From positions 1 to 48,670 of the forward strand of contig SKKH01000048.1 in NCBI GenBank assembly GCA_007121555.1: a stretch of 48,670 nucleotides of DNA, written 5' to 3'. Positions 26,368 through 34,009 of the stretch are shown here, piece by piece (position 1 is the first letter of the stretch; every line of letters starts with the position of its first letter). A program made the position numbers and the translations under genes. The stretch comes from Gemmatimonadota bacterium (GTDB lineage: Bacteria; Gemmatimonadota; Gemmatimonadetes; Longimicrobiales; Gaopeijiaceae). Below the pieces are notes generated by a model. The model ran no database searches. It saw nothing but the letters and a program-made list of their open reading frames with translations, and had not been told where the DNA came from.

Positions 26368-26922
26368 TCACTCCTCCCCGGGGTCCACGGTGAGTTCCAT
26401 GGTGACCGAGCCCTTGGTGCTGAAGACCTGATCTCCCTCCCGGAGGGCCTGGCGCAGGGCCAGCCCCACCGCCTTGACCGCCGCTTCCACCATGTGGTGG
26501 CGGTCCTGTCCCCTCCGCACCTCCACGTGGAGGGTGGCGCGCATGTTCAGCGCCATGGACTCGAGGAAGTGCTGGTAGAGCTGGGAGGGTAGGGGGCCCA
26601 CGTAGTAGGGTCGTCCTCCCACATCCACCGCAGCCTCCACCAGGGCCTCGTCCATGGGCACCCGGGCCCATCCGTAGCGATCGGCCCGGGCCGGAATCTC
26701 GGCCCCCAGGGCCACCCCCAGGGCGATGGCCACATCCTCCACCAGGTGGTGTCGAAGATCCCCGGTGGCCTCGACGGTCAGCCCCAGACCCCCGTATCGA
26801 GCCAGCGTGATGAGCATGTGGTCCAGGAAGGCGTCCCCGGTGCCAACCTGGATCGGTCCACCCGTTCGGGACACCTCGAGGGTGATCGTCGTCTCGCCTG
26901 TCGTACGTCTGATCCGGCTCAT
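26368..26922 (-). CDS. hisB: Imidazoleglycerol-phosphate dehydratase
   Basis: The 184-residue monofunctional HisB dehydrates imidazole glycerol phosphate using two manganese ions. Metal-binding motifs are FLDHML (35-40), HHLVED (58-63) and DRHHMVEA (140-147), plus a C-terminal STKGSV. It is shorter than the usual 195 to 200 residues, and the common IDDHHTVED reads LRHHLVED, so this is a divergent member that still keeps the His and Glu metal ligands. No histidinol-phosphatase domain is fused. The start overlaps the hisA stop by four bases. Confidence 0.93.
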   Translation of the reverse strand: MSRIRRTTGETTITLEVSRTGGPIQVGTGDAFLDHMLITLARYGGLGLTVEATGDLRHHLVEDVAIALGVALGAEIPARADRYGWARVPMDEALVEAAVDVGGRPYYVGPLPSQLYQHFLESMALNMRATLHVEVRRGQDRHHMVEAAVKAVGLALRQALREGDQVFSTKGSVTMELTVDPGEE

Positions 26923-27653
26923 CCTCCGAACTCCTCCGCCACCTGGTTCGCGTCCAGGGCCCCTGTGTAGAGGGCCATTCCGAGTACCGCGCCCACCGCC
27001 CCCGCCTCGTCCAGGAAGCGGAGGTCGTCCATCGTCGTCACCCCTCCCGAGATCCACACCGGGTGGGAGGTGTGACCCAGAACCTCCTCGACCCCCTCCC
27101 GGTCCATCCCCTGCAGCTGTCCCTCCCGCCCCACGTCCGTACACAGAACGCCGGCCAGAGGAAGCGCGCCCAGACCTTCCAGGAACTCCCCGACCTGGAC
27201 TCCGGCGCTCTCGGTCCAACCCTTCCGGAGCACGGCCCCGTTCCGGATGTCGGCGGCCACCACGACCCGATGGGGCCAACGCGCCGCCAGGTCTTCAAGC
27301 CAGCCCCGGTCCTCCACCGCCCGGGTCCCCACGATGATGCGGCGAGCCCCCGACTCCAGCAGCTCCCCGGCTCGCGCCGCGTCCCGGATCCCGCCGCCCA
27401 CCTGGAGGTCCACGGTCAGCTCCCGGGCCAGGGTGCCGATGAGGTCCCGGTGGTCGCCCGTGCCGAGGGCCGCATCCAGGTCGACCACGTGGAGGGTCCG
27501 AAAGCCCTTCTCCACCCAGCCGGCGGCCACCTCCAGCGGATCGGGAAGGGACACCCGTTCCTCCTCGGGGCGCCCGCCCACCAGTTGAACGCAGCGGCCC
27601 CCCTTCAGGTCCACCGCCGGTATCGCTCGGAAGCTCTGGTTCGATCCGGTCAC
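26919..27653 (-). CDS. hisA: Phosphoribosylformimino-5-aminoimidazole carboxamide ribotide isomerase
   Basis: The 244-residue TIM barrel performs the Amadori rearrangement of ProFAR to PRFAR. The catalytic Asp of AIPAVDLKGGRCVQL (Asp 15) and the second Asp in LCTDVGREG are present, as are the phosphate loops VGGGIRD and ISGGVTT. In actinobacteria HisA can also serve tryptophan synthesis (PriA), but nothing here indicates that dual role. Four-base overlaps join it to hisH upstream and hisB downstream. Confidence 0.95.
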   Translation of the reverse strand: MTGSNQSFRAIPAVDLKGGRCVQLVGGRPEEERVSLPDPLEVAAGWVEKGFRTLHVVDLDAALGTGDHRDLIGTLARELTVDLQVGGGIRDAARAGELLESGARRIIVGTRAVEDRGWLEDLAARWPHRVVVAADIRNGAVLRKGWTESAGVQVGEFLEGLGALPLAGVLCTDVGREGQLQGMDREGVEEVLGHTSHPVWISGGVTTMDDLRFLDEAGAVGAVLGMALYTGALDANQVAEEFGG

Positions 27654-28336
27654 CGCCCCACCTCGTCCAGGAAGTTGCGAAGGAGGGCGAGCCCGGGCGT
27701 GGAACTCTTCTCGGGGTGGAACTGGACGCCCCAGCTCCGACCCTTTCGGACCGCCGAGGCGAAGCGCTCCTCCTCGTACTCGGTCTCGGCAATCACCGAG
27801 GTCGTGTCCTCGGGGTCACAGACGAAGGAGTTGGCGTAGTATGCGGTGAGCTCGGCGAGTCCGGCCAGGAGGGGGTCCCGGGTCCCGGCCTCCGTCGGCT
27901 CCACATCGTTCCAGCCCATCTGGGGCACGGTGCGCGCCCGGAGGCGACGGACCCGGCCCGGGATCAGTCCGATCCCTCTGCCTTCGCCCTCCTCGCTCTC
28001 GGAGAACAGGAGTTGCATCCCCAGACAGATTCCCAGGCAGGGAAGGCCTCCGGCCAGCGCGTCCCGGACCCGATCCTCCTCTCCCTCCAGCGCCCGGACT
28101 GCGGCACCGAAGGAACCCACACCGGGAAGGACGAGGGCGTCGAGGCCCAGCGCCTGGTCCCAGTCGGTGGTGACCGTCACCCTGGCGCCTCCGGCCTCCA
28201 GGCCCTTGGCCAGGGAATGAAGGTTTCCGGCGCCGTAGTCCAGGAGGGCGACTCGGACCCCGTCCGCCGGGACCGGCTCGGAGGACCGGGGATCGGAATC
28301 GCGTTTCATTTCGGGTGCGCGGGGGGTCTCGTTCAT
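27650..28336 (-). CDS. hisH: Imidazole glycerol phosphate synthase, glutamine amidotransferase subunit
   Basis: The 228-residue class I glutaminase feeds ammonia to HisF. The triad is clear: Cys 103 in LGICLGMQLLF, and His 207 and Glu 209 in GVQFHPEKSS. The oxyanion region PGVGSFGAA is present. Usual HisH is about 200 residues; the first 26 (MNETPRAPEMKRDSDPRSSE and onward) are a hydrophilic extension before VALLDYGAGNLHS. An internal ATG at residue 10 would shorten this, but the first ATG keeps the ATGA overlap with hisC that is typical of this operon. Confidence 0.95.
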   Translation of the reverse strand: MNETPRAPEMKRDSDPRSSEPVPADGVRVALLDYGAGNLHSLAKGLEAGGARVTVTTDWDQALGLDALVLPGVGSFGAAVRALEGEEDRVRDALAGGLPCLGICLGMQLLFSESEEGEGRGIGLIPGRVRRLRARTVPQMGWNDVEPTEAGTRDPLLAGLAELTAYYANSFVCDPEDTTSVIAETEYEEERFASAVRKGRSWGVQFHPEKSSTPGLALLRNFLDEVGR

Positions 28337-29517
28337 GTCAGAATCTCGTCGAGAGCGTCCAGGAATGTGTTCATCTCGTCCGGGGGCCCCAGGCTGACCC
28401 GGATCGCCTCGCCCACCCCGGGAAGTGAGGGGAAGGGCCGGACCGCGACCTCCCGGTCCCTCAGGGCGGCGGTGACGGCGGCGGCGGTGGGCTCCACCTG
28501 AAACCGAGCCTCGGTCTCGGCGCCCGTCAGGGGAAGACACAGAAAGTTGGCTCCGGAGGGGAGCGGGGGAAGGCCCCGTCGCCGGAGTTCGACCTCGAGG
28601 TCGGTTCGAGCGCTCCGGGTCGCCTCCAGGATTCCGGGGATCCATCCGACCTCGTCGCGCAGGGCGGCCACCCCGGCGGCCTCGGCCAACCGGTTCACCT
28701 TGTAGGGCCCCCGGGACTTCTCCAGCTCCCGGATCACCTCCGGCGCGCCCACCGCGAACCCCACCCGAAGCCCGGCCAGCCCGTAGGCCTTGGAGAGAGT
28801 GCGGAGCACGACGGTGCGCCGGGAGTCGGCGGCTCGGAGGAGGAGGCCGTTGGGGTCCTCCTCGGCTGGATCCAGAAAATCGGCGTAGGCTTCGTCGATG
28901 AGGAGGATGGGCCCCCGAGGCTCCACCGCCTCCATGACCTGGAGAAGCCATTCCCGGGGCACCACTTCACCGGTGGGATTGTTGGGGCGGCAGAGATAGA
29001 TCAGCGTCGGATTCCCCTCCATGAGCTCCCCGGGATCCGGAAGCCGTCCCAGGAGAGGGGAGCCCTTCCAGGCGGCCTCCGCGCTGTCGTCCGAGCCCCC
29101 CACACGGCCCGATCCCATGCCCGCCCGTCCTCCGAACCGGTCGAGCGGTCGGGCCTCCAGGGCGTTCATCCGGGAGAAGATCTCGATCATCGAGAAGGTG
29201 GGAGGGAGGTAGGCCACACCCTCGCCCGGCTCCCCCGAGGCCCGGAAGATGGAGTCCAGGAGGTCGTCGGAGCCACACCCCGTTCCCACGGTCTCGGGGG
29301 GGACCCCGAAACGCCGAGCCACCGCCGCTCGGAGGCGGTCCGCGTAGACGGGCGGATACCTGAGAAGCTCTTCCGGGTCGGCGTCCCGGACCGCGGCCAG
29401 GGCGTCGGGGTGGACTCCCCACCGGTTCGTGTTGTCCGAGAGGTCCACTCGGATGGGACGCCGGTCCGGGGCATAGGGCTCGAGAGGACGGTAGGCCTCC
29501 CTGGGGAAGGGGGTCAT
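28333..29517 (-). CDS. hisC: Histidinol-phosphate aminotransferase
   Basis: The 394-residue fold-type I PLP enzyme converts imidazole acetol phosphate and glutamate to histidinol phosphate. PLP-site residues are visible: the NNPTG motif (179-183), LLIDEAYADF and the Schiff-base Lys 243 in LRTLSKAYGLAGLRVGFAVG. A Gly-rich insert near residues 128-150 lengthens the protein relative to the usual 350 to 360. The ATG at 29517 overlaps the hisD stop. The N-terminus begins with the family-like VDLSDNTNRWG region at about residue 24. Confidence 0.94.
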   Translation of the reverse strand: MTPFPREAYRPLEPYAPDRRPIRVDLSDNTNRWGVHPDALAAVRDADPEELLRYPPVYADRLRAAVARRFGVPPETVGTGCGSDDLLDSIFRASGEPGEGVAYLPPTFSMIEIFSRMNALEARPLDRFGGRAGMGSGRVGGSDDSAEAAWKGSPLLGRLPDPGELMEGNPTLIYLCRPNNPTGEVVPREWLLQVMEAVEPRGPILLIDEAYADFLDPAEEDPNGLLLRAADSRRTVVLRTLSKAYGLAGLRVGFAVGAPEVIRELEKSRGPYKVNRLAEAAGVAALRDEVGWIPGILEATRSARTDLEVELRRRGLPPLPSGANFLCLPLTGAETEARFQVEPTAAAVTAALRDREVAVRPFPSLPGVGEAIRVSLGPPDEMNTFLDALDEILT

Positions 29518-30878
29518 GGGGATGAACCCTCCGCCTCGGTGGAGGCCTCCCCGCCGGGGCGAAGACGGGCCCGAGCCGCCGCCGCGTGTCCGGGAAGCCC
29601 CTCGGCGTCCGCCAGGAGGCCCGTCCCCTCCGCCATGGCGGAGGCCCCCTCCTCCGAGAGCTCCTGCCAGGTGAAAAAGCGGAGAAACTCCAGGACCGAG
29701 AGGCCGGAGAACGAACGGGAGCGGGTGGCGGTAGGGAGCACGTGGTTCGCCCCGGTCAGGTAGTCCCCGAAGGCCACCGAGGAAGCCTCTCCCAGGAAGA
29801 CGGTCCCAGCGGTGGTCTGGCCCTCCAAGTCATCTCGGGGATCGTCGGTGAAGAGGGCCAGATGCTCGGCGGCATACTCCTGGCTGAAGGCCAGCGCCTG
29901 GGCCCGGTCCCGGGCCAGGAGGAGGGCCCCCCGGTCGGCCAGGGCGGTCTCCACCACTTCCCGCCTCGGGGTTCCGGCCACCTGGCTGGCCAGCTCCGTC
30001 CGGATCCCCTCGAGCAGTGGAGCGCTCCACGTCACCGCCGCCACCGCCGCCTCGGGGTCGTGCTCGGCCTGGGCGATGAGCTCCATGGCGACCCGGGCCG
30101 GATCGGCCTCGGGCCCGGCCACGACCAGGACCTCCGAGGGGCCGGCGGGAGAGTCGATCCGGAGCTCGCCCGCCACCTGTCGCTTCGCCTCTGTGACCCA
30201 CTGGTTCCCGGGACCCACGATCGCCTCGACCCGAGGTACGGTAGGGGTCCCGTAGGCCAGGGCCGCCACCGCGCCGGCCCCGCCCAGTACGAAGAGGCGG
30301 GTCGCGCCGGCCAGGGCGCAGGCCGCCAGGACCTCCAGGGGAGGCTCTCCTGAGGGGCCGGGGGGGGAGCACACCACGATCTCCGGGACTCCCGCGGCGG
30401 CGGCCGGGACCACCCCCATCAGCACCGAGGAGGGATAGGCCGCCCGACCTCCCGGGGCATAGACCCCCACGGCGGGAAGGGGCGTGCTTCGTCGGCCCAG
30501 CCGGACCCCAGGCTCGGTTTCCAGCTCCACATCTGCGGGAATCTGGGCCCGGTGGAAGGCGTCGAGGTTGCGGACCGCACGCTCCAGCTCGCTGCGGACC
30601 GGCGGGGACATGGCGTCCAGGGCTTCGGTCCATCGGCTCCGAGGCACCTCCAGCGACTCCAGCTCCACCCCGTCGAAGTCGCGGGCCATCCGGATGAGTG
30701 CGTCGTCTCCGTCCCGGCGCACCTCGGCGATGAGCTTCCGGACCGCTTCCTGGAGTTTGGATTCGTCGGTGGGGCGCCGATCCACGATCCGCCGCCGGAT
30801 TTCGGGGGTCAGAGCGTCGAGAGGACCGTCGAAGGCCAGCGCTGGGGCTCGGGTGCCCGAGGTCATGGAAGAGGTCAC
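29514..30878 (-). CDS. hisD: Histidinol dehydrogenase
   Basis: The 454-residue zinc enzyme performs the last two oxidations, histidinol to histidine. Signature segments are VGVYAPGGRAAYPSSVLMG, VEAIVGPGNQWVTEAKRQV, SPAGPSEVLV, the zinc-site AQAEHDPEA and the catalytic EYAAEHLAL. The GTG at 30878 is chosen because it overlaps the hisG stop by four bases like its operon neighbours and has AGAGG 8 bases upstream; the ATG at 30866 is the alternative. The C-terminal 25 residues are Ala- and Glu-rich. Confidence 0.95.
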   Translation of the reverse strand: MTSSMTSGTRAPALAFDGPLDALTPEIRRRIVDRRPTDESKLQEAVRKLIAEVRRDGDDALIRMARDFDGVELESLEVPRSRWTEALDAMSPPVRSELERAVRNLDAFHRAQIPADVELETEPGVRLGRRSTPLPAVGVYAPGGRAAYPSSVLMGVVPAAAAGVPEIVVCSPPGPSGEPPLEVLAACALAGATRLFVLGGAGAVAALAYGTPTVPRVEAIVGPGNQWVTEAKRQVAGELRIDSPAGPSEVLVVAGPEADPARVAMELIAQAEHDPEAAVAAVTWSAPLLEGIRTELASQVAGTPRREVVETALADRGALLLARDRAQALAFSQEYAAEHLALFTDDPRDDLEGQTTAGTVFLGEASSVAFGDYLTGANHVLPTATRSRSFSGLSVLEFLRFFTWQELSEEGASAMAEGTGLLADAEGLPGHAAAARARLRPGGEASTEAEGSSP

Positions 30879-31741
30879 GGGAGGAGCCTCTCGATGCGCG
30901 TCACCAGGATCCCCTCGGCCCCCAGCTCCTTGAGCTGTGCGATGGTCTCGTAGAGCCGGGCTTCGTCCACGACCGCATGGGCCGCGACCCATTTCCCCTG
31001 GTCCAGGACGTCCACGATGGTCGGACCGGAGATCCCCGGAAGCACCTTCCGGACCTCGTCCAGGCGGTCCCGGGGGACATTGGTCATGAGGTAGCGCTTG
31101 TGACGAGCCCGGAGCACCGACTCCAGCGCGGAGGTGAGCTCCGAGACCGCCTGCGTGCTCTCTTGGGCGCCCAGGGCCTCGGAGTTTCCGATGAGGCGGG
31201 CCGACGAGTTGAGTATGGTGCCCACCTCCCGGAGTCCATTCACTCGGAGGGTCGAGCCGGTGGAGGTGAGGTCCACGATGACGTCGGCCACCCCCAGGTG
31301 GGGGGCGATCTCGGCGGCTCCGGAGACGGGGACGACCTGGATCTTCGTATCCAGCGATTCGAAAAACCGGCGAGCCACCCCTGGGAAGGAGGTGGCCACC
31401 CGGGTGCCGTCGGGGAGGTCCGCAGGCTCCTGCACGGGGCTCTCGTCGCGGACGGCCACGACCAGACGGCACTGACCGAACTCCAGGTCCAGGTACTCCT
31501 TCACCTCGGACCGATGGTTCTCCTGGACCAGGTCCGCTCCGGTGATCCCCAGTTCGGCGGCCCCATCGGCCACGAACTCGGGGATGTCCTGGGCCCGGAC
31601 GAAGATGGCCTGGAAGTGGTCGCCCAGACGGGCCACCAGGGCCCGGTCGGCCCGGAACTGGGCACGAAGTCCGGCCTTCTCGAAGAGGGAGAGGGCCTCT
31701 TCGGACAGTCGGCCCTTGTTTGGTATGGCGATTCGCAGCAC
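30875..31741 (-). CDS. hisG: ATP phosphoribosyltransferase, long form
   Basis: The 288-residue HisG condenses ATP with PRPP, the committed and feedback-inhibited step. The substrate-binding core has AIPNKGRLSEEALSLFEKAG, GITGADLVQE and the PRPP loop DVIVDLTSTGSTLRVNGL. The C-terminal ACT-like regulatory domain (about 205-288) includes KRYLMTNVPRDRLDEV and GAEGILVTRIERL, so this is the long, HisZ-independent form. The GTG at 31741 is chosen because AGGAG lies 7 bases upstream and the protein then starts at the conserved strand; the ATG at 31789 adds 16 non-conserved residues. It is the first structural gene after the attenuator. Confidence 0.95.
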   Translation of the reverse strand: MLRIAIPNKGRLSEEALSLFEKAGLRAQFRADRALVARLGDHFQAIFVRAQDIPEFVADGAAELGITGADLVQENHRSEVKEYLDLEFGQCRLVVAVRDESPVQEPADLPDGTRVATSFPGVARRFFESLDTKIQVVPVSGAAEIAPHLGVADVIVDLTSTGSTLRVNGLREVGTILNSSARLIGNSEALGAQESTQAVSELTSALESVLRARHKRYLMTNVPRDRLDEVRKVLPGISGPTIVDVLDQGKWVAAHAVVDEARLYETIAQLKELGAEGILVTRIERLLP

Positions 31742-31789
31742 GGGAGGACTCCTGGTCTCGTATCGGGTGGCCCGCATCGGCCACGGCAC

Positions 31790-31826
31790 AAAAAAACGCG
31801 GCCCGTCCGGGAAGGGACGGGCCGCG
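31790..31826 (-). terminator. Intrinsic terminator of the his attenuator
   Basis: On the minus strand CGCGGCCCGTCC pairs perfectly with GGACGGGCCGCG (12 bp, 31826-31815 with 31808-31797) around a six-base loop, followed at once by seven T (31796-31790). It lies between the His-rich leader peptide and hisG, 49 bases before the hisG start, as expected of an attenuator. It is the only run of seven or more A or T that I found in the window. Confidence 0.93.
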
Positions 31827-31859
31827 GGGATCGATCGGTTGTGGTTCGTGCGACCTGCC

Positions 31860-31943
31860 TCAGCGGCGCACCCCGACCGTCACCCGCCCCGTCCGGGGCG
31901 CATGATGGGCGTGATGGGGGTGGTGGTGCCGGCAGATTCGCAT
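31860..31943 (-). CDS. hisL: his operon leader peptide
   Basis: The 27-codon open frame starts ATG at 31943, ends TGA at 31860-31862 and encodes MRICRHHHPHHAHHAPRTGR followed by VTVGVRR. Seven His codons occur within nine (HHHPHHAHH). In enteric bacteria the ribosome stalls on such codons when charged tRNA-His is scarce and the downstream terminator fails to form. A second hairpin begins just after the His run (31900-31885) and the terminator follows 33 bases after the stop. A promoter 6 bases upstream implies translation from a leaderless message. Function in regulation is inferred from this arrangement; coding potential is seen directly. Confidence 0.88.
   Translation of the reverse strand: MRICRHHHPHHAHHAPRTGRVTVGVRR
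31885..31900 (-). promoter_or_regulatory. Leader (pause/antiterminator) hairpin of the his attenuator
   Basis: The transcript reads CGCCCC-GGAC-GGGGCG here, a perfect six-base-pair stem with a four-base loop, starting one base after the last His codon of the leader peptide. Its GGACGGG segment equals the first seven bases of the terminator 3' arm, so it can pair with CCCGUCC of the terminator 5' arm. A ribosome held at the His codons would cover CGCCCC and free GGACGGG to do so. Confidence 0.6.
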
Positions 31944-31949
31944 GGACCG

Positions 31950-31978
31950 AAGGTAGGGAAGCGGCCTGGGAAGGTCAA
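31950..31978 (-). promoter_or_regulatory. his operon promoter
   Basis: On the minus strand TTGACC (31978-31973) and TACCTT (31955-31950) are separated by 17 bases. A start seven bases beyond the -10 box coincides with the A of the leader peptide ATG (31943). The -35 box matches five of six consensus bases. No ribosome-binding sequence could be transcribed before the leader ATG. Confidence 0.7.
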
Positions 31979-32063
31979 CGGGAAGGGCCCCGGCCGGTCC
32001 TCGTCCCTGCCGAGCGGTCCGGCGGTTCCACGTTCGTGGAGATGAGGGCCCCGGCTCACCCGG

Positions 32064-32092
32064 TTGTCGCAACAGCGATCCCTTCCTACCCT
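32064..32092 (+). promoter_or_regulatory. Candidate promoter of the DUF885 gene
   Basis: TTGTCG (32064-32069) and TACCCT (32087-32092) are 17 bases apart, placing the transcript start near 32099 and leaving about 30 untranslated bases before the ATG at 32130. It is divergent from the his promoter, about 85 bases away. Confidence 0.45.
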
Positions 32093-32129
32093 CAACCCAC
32101 CATCCACTCAAGCCCAGGACCCCCTCTTC

Positions 32130-33893
32130 ATGACCCGTCCATCCCACCCGCTCTTTCTGTTGGCGCTGCTGCCCCTCCTGTCTCTGGCTCTGATGGGGTG
32201 CGAGGGGTCCTCGGAGGAGGATGCCCACCGTCAAGCCTACGACAGCTTCGTCGACGACTTCCTGGCCTGGCACTTCGCGGACCAGCCCGTGAGGGCGACC
32301 CGTCTCGGGATCCATGACCACAACCAAGCGCTTCCCGACCTGAGCCGGGAGGGCTTCGAACGTCGGGCCGACGACCTGGAGGCCTGGCTGGCCAACCTGG
32401 AGGTCATCGACCCCGAGCACCTCTCCCACGAGGATGCACTGGACCACCAGGTCCTGGAGTATGCCATACGGGGACAGCTCCTGGAGATCCAGGAGATCCG
32501 CTGGTGGACCAAGGAGCCGGCCACGTACATCGGGGCCGTGTCGGGCGGGATTTCGGTCATGGCCGATCGGGACATCGCGGAGATGGAGGAGCGGGTTCGG
32601 GGGATCATCGGTCGCCAGAGCCAGATCCCCCGCGTTCTGGCCGCAGCCCGGGAGAACCTGGATGACGTCCCTGAGCTCTGGGCCCGCTCGGCGGTGGGAT
32701 CGGCTCGGGGCACCGCGCGCTACCTTCGGGACGACCTGATTCAGGCCCTGGACGCCCAGGGGCTGGAGCGGGAGGGGGCCGAACTTCGCGACGAGCTCCG
32801 GCGGGCGAGCCAGGTTGCGGCCGACTCCATGGAGGCCTTTGCGGACTGGCTCGAGGACGACCTCCTCCCCCGGGCCGACGGCGACTTTCGTCTGGGCGCC
32901 GATGGCTTCGAGGAAAAGCTCCGCTACGACGAACACGTCGACCTCACCGTGGATGAACTCCGGGAGATCAACGAGCGGGAGATCGAACGCTACCACGAGT
33001 GGATCGCCGAGGTGGCCGCCGAGATCGATCCCGATCGCGAGCCCGCCGAGGTGATGGAGGAGGTCACCTCGGACTTCCCCCCTTCCGACGAGCTCATCGC
33101 TACGGCGGAGCGATTCCAGGATGAGCTTCAGGCCTTCATCCGCGAGAACGAGATCGTGACCCTTCCCACCGACGACCAGCCCACGGTGCGGGAGACCCCG
33201 GACTACGCCCGGGGGGGCTTCGCCTCGATGAGCGTGCCCGGACCCTTCGAGACCCGAGCCACCGAGGCCTACTACAACATCACCAACGTGCTGCCCGAAT
33301 GGAGCGAGGAGGAGCAGCGCCAGCACCTGACCTACTTCAACTACCCCGGGCTCCTGGGCATCACGGTCCACGAGTCCTTTCCCGGGCACTTCGTGGACTT
33401 CCTCTACCGGCCCCGGATCGAGTCACGGGTGCGGAAGGTCTTCAACTGGGGCTCGCTCTCCGAAGGCTGGGCCCACTACACCGAGCAGATGATGGTGGAC
33501 GAGGGGCTGGGAGAGGGAGATCCGGCGATTCGGCTCGGCCAGCTCAGGAGAGCCATCCAGCGGCATGCCCGCTGGTACGCGGGCCTGGAGATGCACGCCT
33601 TCGGCGCCTCGCTGGACGAGGCCACGGACCGATACCAGGAGATCGCGTACTTCGCCCGCTTCCCAGCCCAGCAGGAGGTGGAGCGGGGCGCCCGGAACCC
33701 GACGTACCTCTACTATGCCCTGGGCCGGATGCAGATTCTCCAGCTCCGGGAGGACTACCGGGAGCACCTCGAGGAGGAGGGGCAGGAGTTCTCCCTTCGG
33801 GACTTCCACGACCGCTTCCTTCAGATCGGGCTTCCGGTGGCGCTGGCCCGTCAGGTCCTGATTCCGGGAGACGATCGGTCGTCGTTGCGGTAG
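32130..33893 (+). CDS. DUF885 family lipoprotein, putative metallopeptidase
   Basis: The protein has 587 residues from the ATG at 32130. A signal peptide with lipobox LALMGC predicts a lipid-anchored protein. The DUF885 body contains the diagnostic HESFPGH (414-420), followed by EGWAHYTEQMMVDEGLG, which together form an HExxxxH-plus-Glu zinc site like that of carboxypeptidase-type gluzincin relatives, and AYYNITNVLPEWSEEEQ upstream of it. The family is predicted to consist of extracytoplasmic peptidases; substrates are unknown. The N-terminal FVDDFLAWHFADQPVRATRLGIHDH is also family-typical. An in-frame TTG at 32064 lies on the predicted -35 box and is not used. Confidence 0.88.
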   Translation: MTRPSHPLFLLALLPLLSLALMGCEGSSEEDAHRQAYDSFVDDFLAWHFADQPVRATRLGIHDHNQALPDLSREGFERRADDLEAWLANLEVIDPEHLSHEDALDHQVLEYAIRGQLLEIQEIRWWTKEPATYIGAVSGGISVMADRDIAEMEERVRGIIGRQSQIPRVLAAARENLDDVPELWARSAVGSARGTARYLRDDLIQALDAQGLEREGAELRDELRRASQVAADSMEAFADWLEDDLLPRADGDFRLGADGFEEKLRYDEHVDLTVDELREINEREIERYHEWIAEVAAEIDPDREPAEVMEEVTSDFPPSDELIATAERFQDELQAFIRENEIVTLPTDDQPTVRETPDYARGGFASMSVPGPFETRATEAYYNITNVLPEWSEEEQRQHLTYFNYPGLLGITVHESFPGHFVDFLYRPRIESRVRKVFNWGSLSEGWAHYTEQMMVDEGLGEGDPAIRLGQLRRAIQRHARWYAGLEMHAFGASLDEATDRYQEIAYFARFPAQQEVERGARNPTYLYYALGRMQILQLREDYREHLEEEGQEFSLRDFHDRFLQIGLPVALARQVLIPGDDRSSLR

Positions 33894-34009
33894 GAGGCTG
33901 GTGAGGGTGAGGCACTCCCGCGATCGGCCGATGACCCGTATGTTTGCCATCTCTCAATCTCCACGATCCTCCCATCCACCCCCGGCCAGGGGTGGCACAT
34001 CAGGCTGCC

